Shown piece by piece: positions 57,804 through 57,837 of a stretch of 57,837 bases of DNA. The notes under the pieces were generated by a model. The model did not search any database. It was not told the origin of the DNA and was given only the letters and a program-made list of their open reading frames with translations. The stretch is from Eubacterium sp. GTDB taxonomy: Bacteria > Bacillota > Clostridia > Oscillospirales > Acutalibacteraceae. The position numbers and the translations under genes were made by a program. How positions within the stretch are numbered: position 1 is the first letter of the stretch; each line of letters opens with the position of its first letter. The stretch is from NCBI GenBank assembly GCA_022511205.1, contig JAFLRY010000007.1:1-57837 (forward strand), given 5' to 3'.

Positions 57804-57837
57804 AAGAATGAGTACAGCTAACGCTGTACTCATTCTT
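57804..57837 (+). terminator. Terminator of tRNA-Ser
   Basis: Perfect 15-bp stem AAGAATGAGTACAGC / GCTGTACTCATTCTT, 4-nt loop, directly after the CCA and reaching the window end; the following T-run would lie outside. Confidence 0.82.

Noticed and set aside
1-57837. CRISPR arrays, intact insertion sequences, integrase genes, attachment sites, replication origin
   Set aside because: No regularly spaced repeats, no transposase or integrase motifs, no DnaA-box cluster and no att-like duplication beside the tRNA were seen; the tRNA lies at the window edge, so its downstream side could not be checked.

Overview
The window looks like chromosome from a spore-forming, low-to-moderate GC Firmicute of class Clostridia, probably an uncultured gut member of the Oscillospiraceae/Ruminococcaceae. 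The evidence is the spoIIGA-sigE pair, a GerW/YtfJ sporulation protein, a SigH-like sigma factor, the clostridial IspH-S1 gene fusion, a valS T-box leader, Gram-positive signal peptides and lipoboxes, and textbook sigma-A promoters (TTGACA-17-TATAAT). The lineage is inferred; no 16S gene is present.

Layout. 1-1190: 5' part of valS (minus) with its T-box leader and promoter. 1204-2352: membrane acyltransferase. 2387-2912: a minus-strand promoter-to-terminator unit with no recognisable gene, holding repeated ribosome-site/ATG modules. 2971-3621: DUF1292 gene and a 6S RNA candidate. 3620-5834: Fe-alcohol dehydrogenase and epimerase-like operon. 5841-9126: biotin-dependent carboxyltransferase operon (12S-like, biotin carrier and 5S-like subunits). 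9147-20418: thirteen co-directional minus-strand genes (lipoprotein, two-component system, YqhQ, PrmC, M50 protease, ScpA/ScpB, DUF2953, YtfJ, D,D-carboxypeptidase, RluB, GH16). 20600-23839: divergent YhbD/bactofilin-like/hydrolase/APH-kinase operon behind a double operator. 23853-30110: nucleoside ABC importer flanked by the purine salvage genes xpt and hpt. 30190-31399: Mbeg1-like protein. 31410-36098: BaiN-family oxidoreductase, cmk, plsC and the IspH-S1 fusion. 36140-39254: a membrane protein of unknown role with its own consensus promoter, then an ABC-F ATPase. 39303-40601: manA and a DUF378 protein. 40661-42216: sigE-spoIIGA. 42244-43995: ECF sigma factor, DUF4367-type anti-sigma candidate and a small exported protein. 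44176-50960: ilvB-ilvN-leuC-leuD followed by an unknown gene, a GH2 enzyme and a cyclophilin. 50994-55843: three tandem paralogous lipoproteins with HExxH zinc-protease motifs. 55887-57837: ychF, a SigH-like factor and tRNA-Ser(UGA).

Most genes are ordinary housekeeping, sporulation and central-metabolism genes. The best candidates for something undescribed are: (i) the tandem triplet of lipoprotein metalloproteases; (ii) the orphan transcript at 2387-2912; (iii) two RNA hairpins that would hide ribosome binding sites (upstream of the D,D-carboxypeptidase and of the small exported protein); (iv) the four-gene YhbD/bactofilin/hydrolase/kinase operon with paired operators; and (v) a carboxyltransferase complex with altered conserved loops and no membrane pump subunit. 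No CRISPR array, intact insertion sequence, prophage or replication origin was seen.
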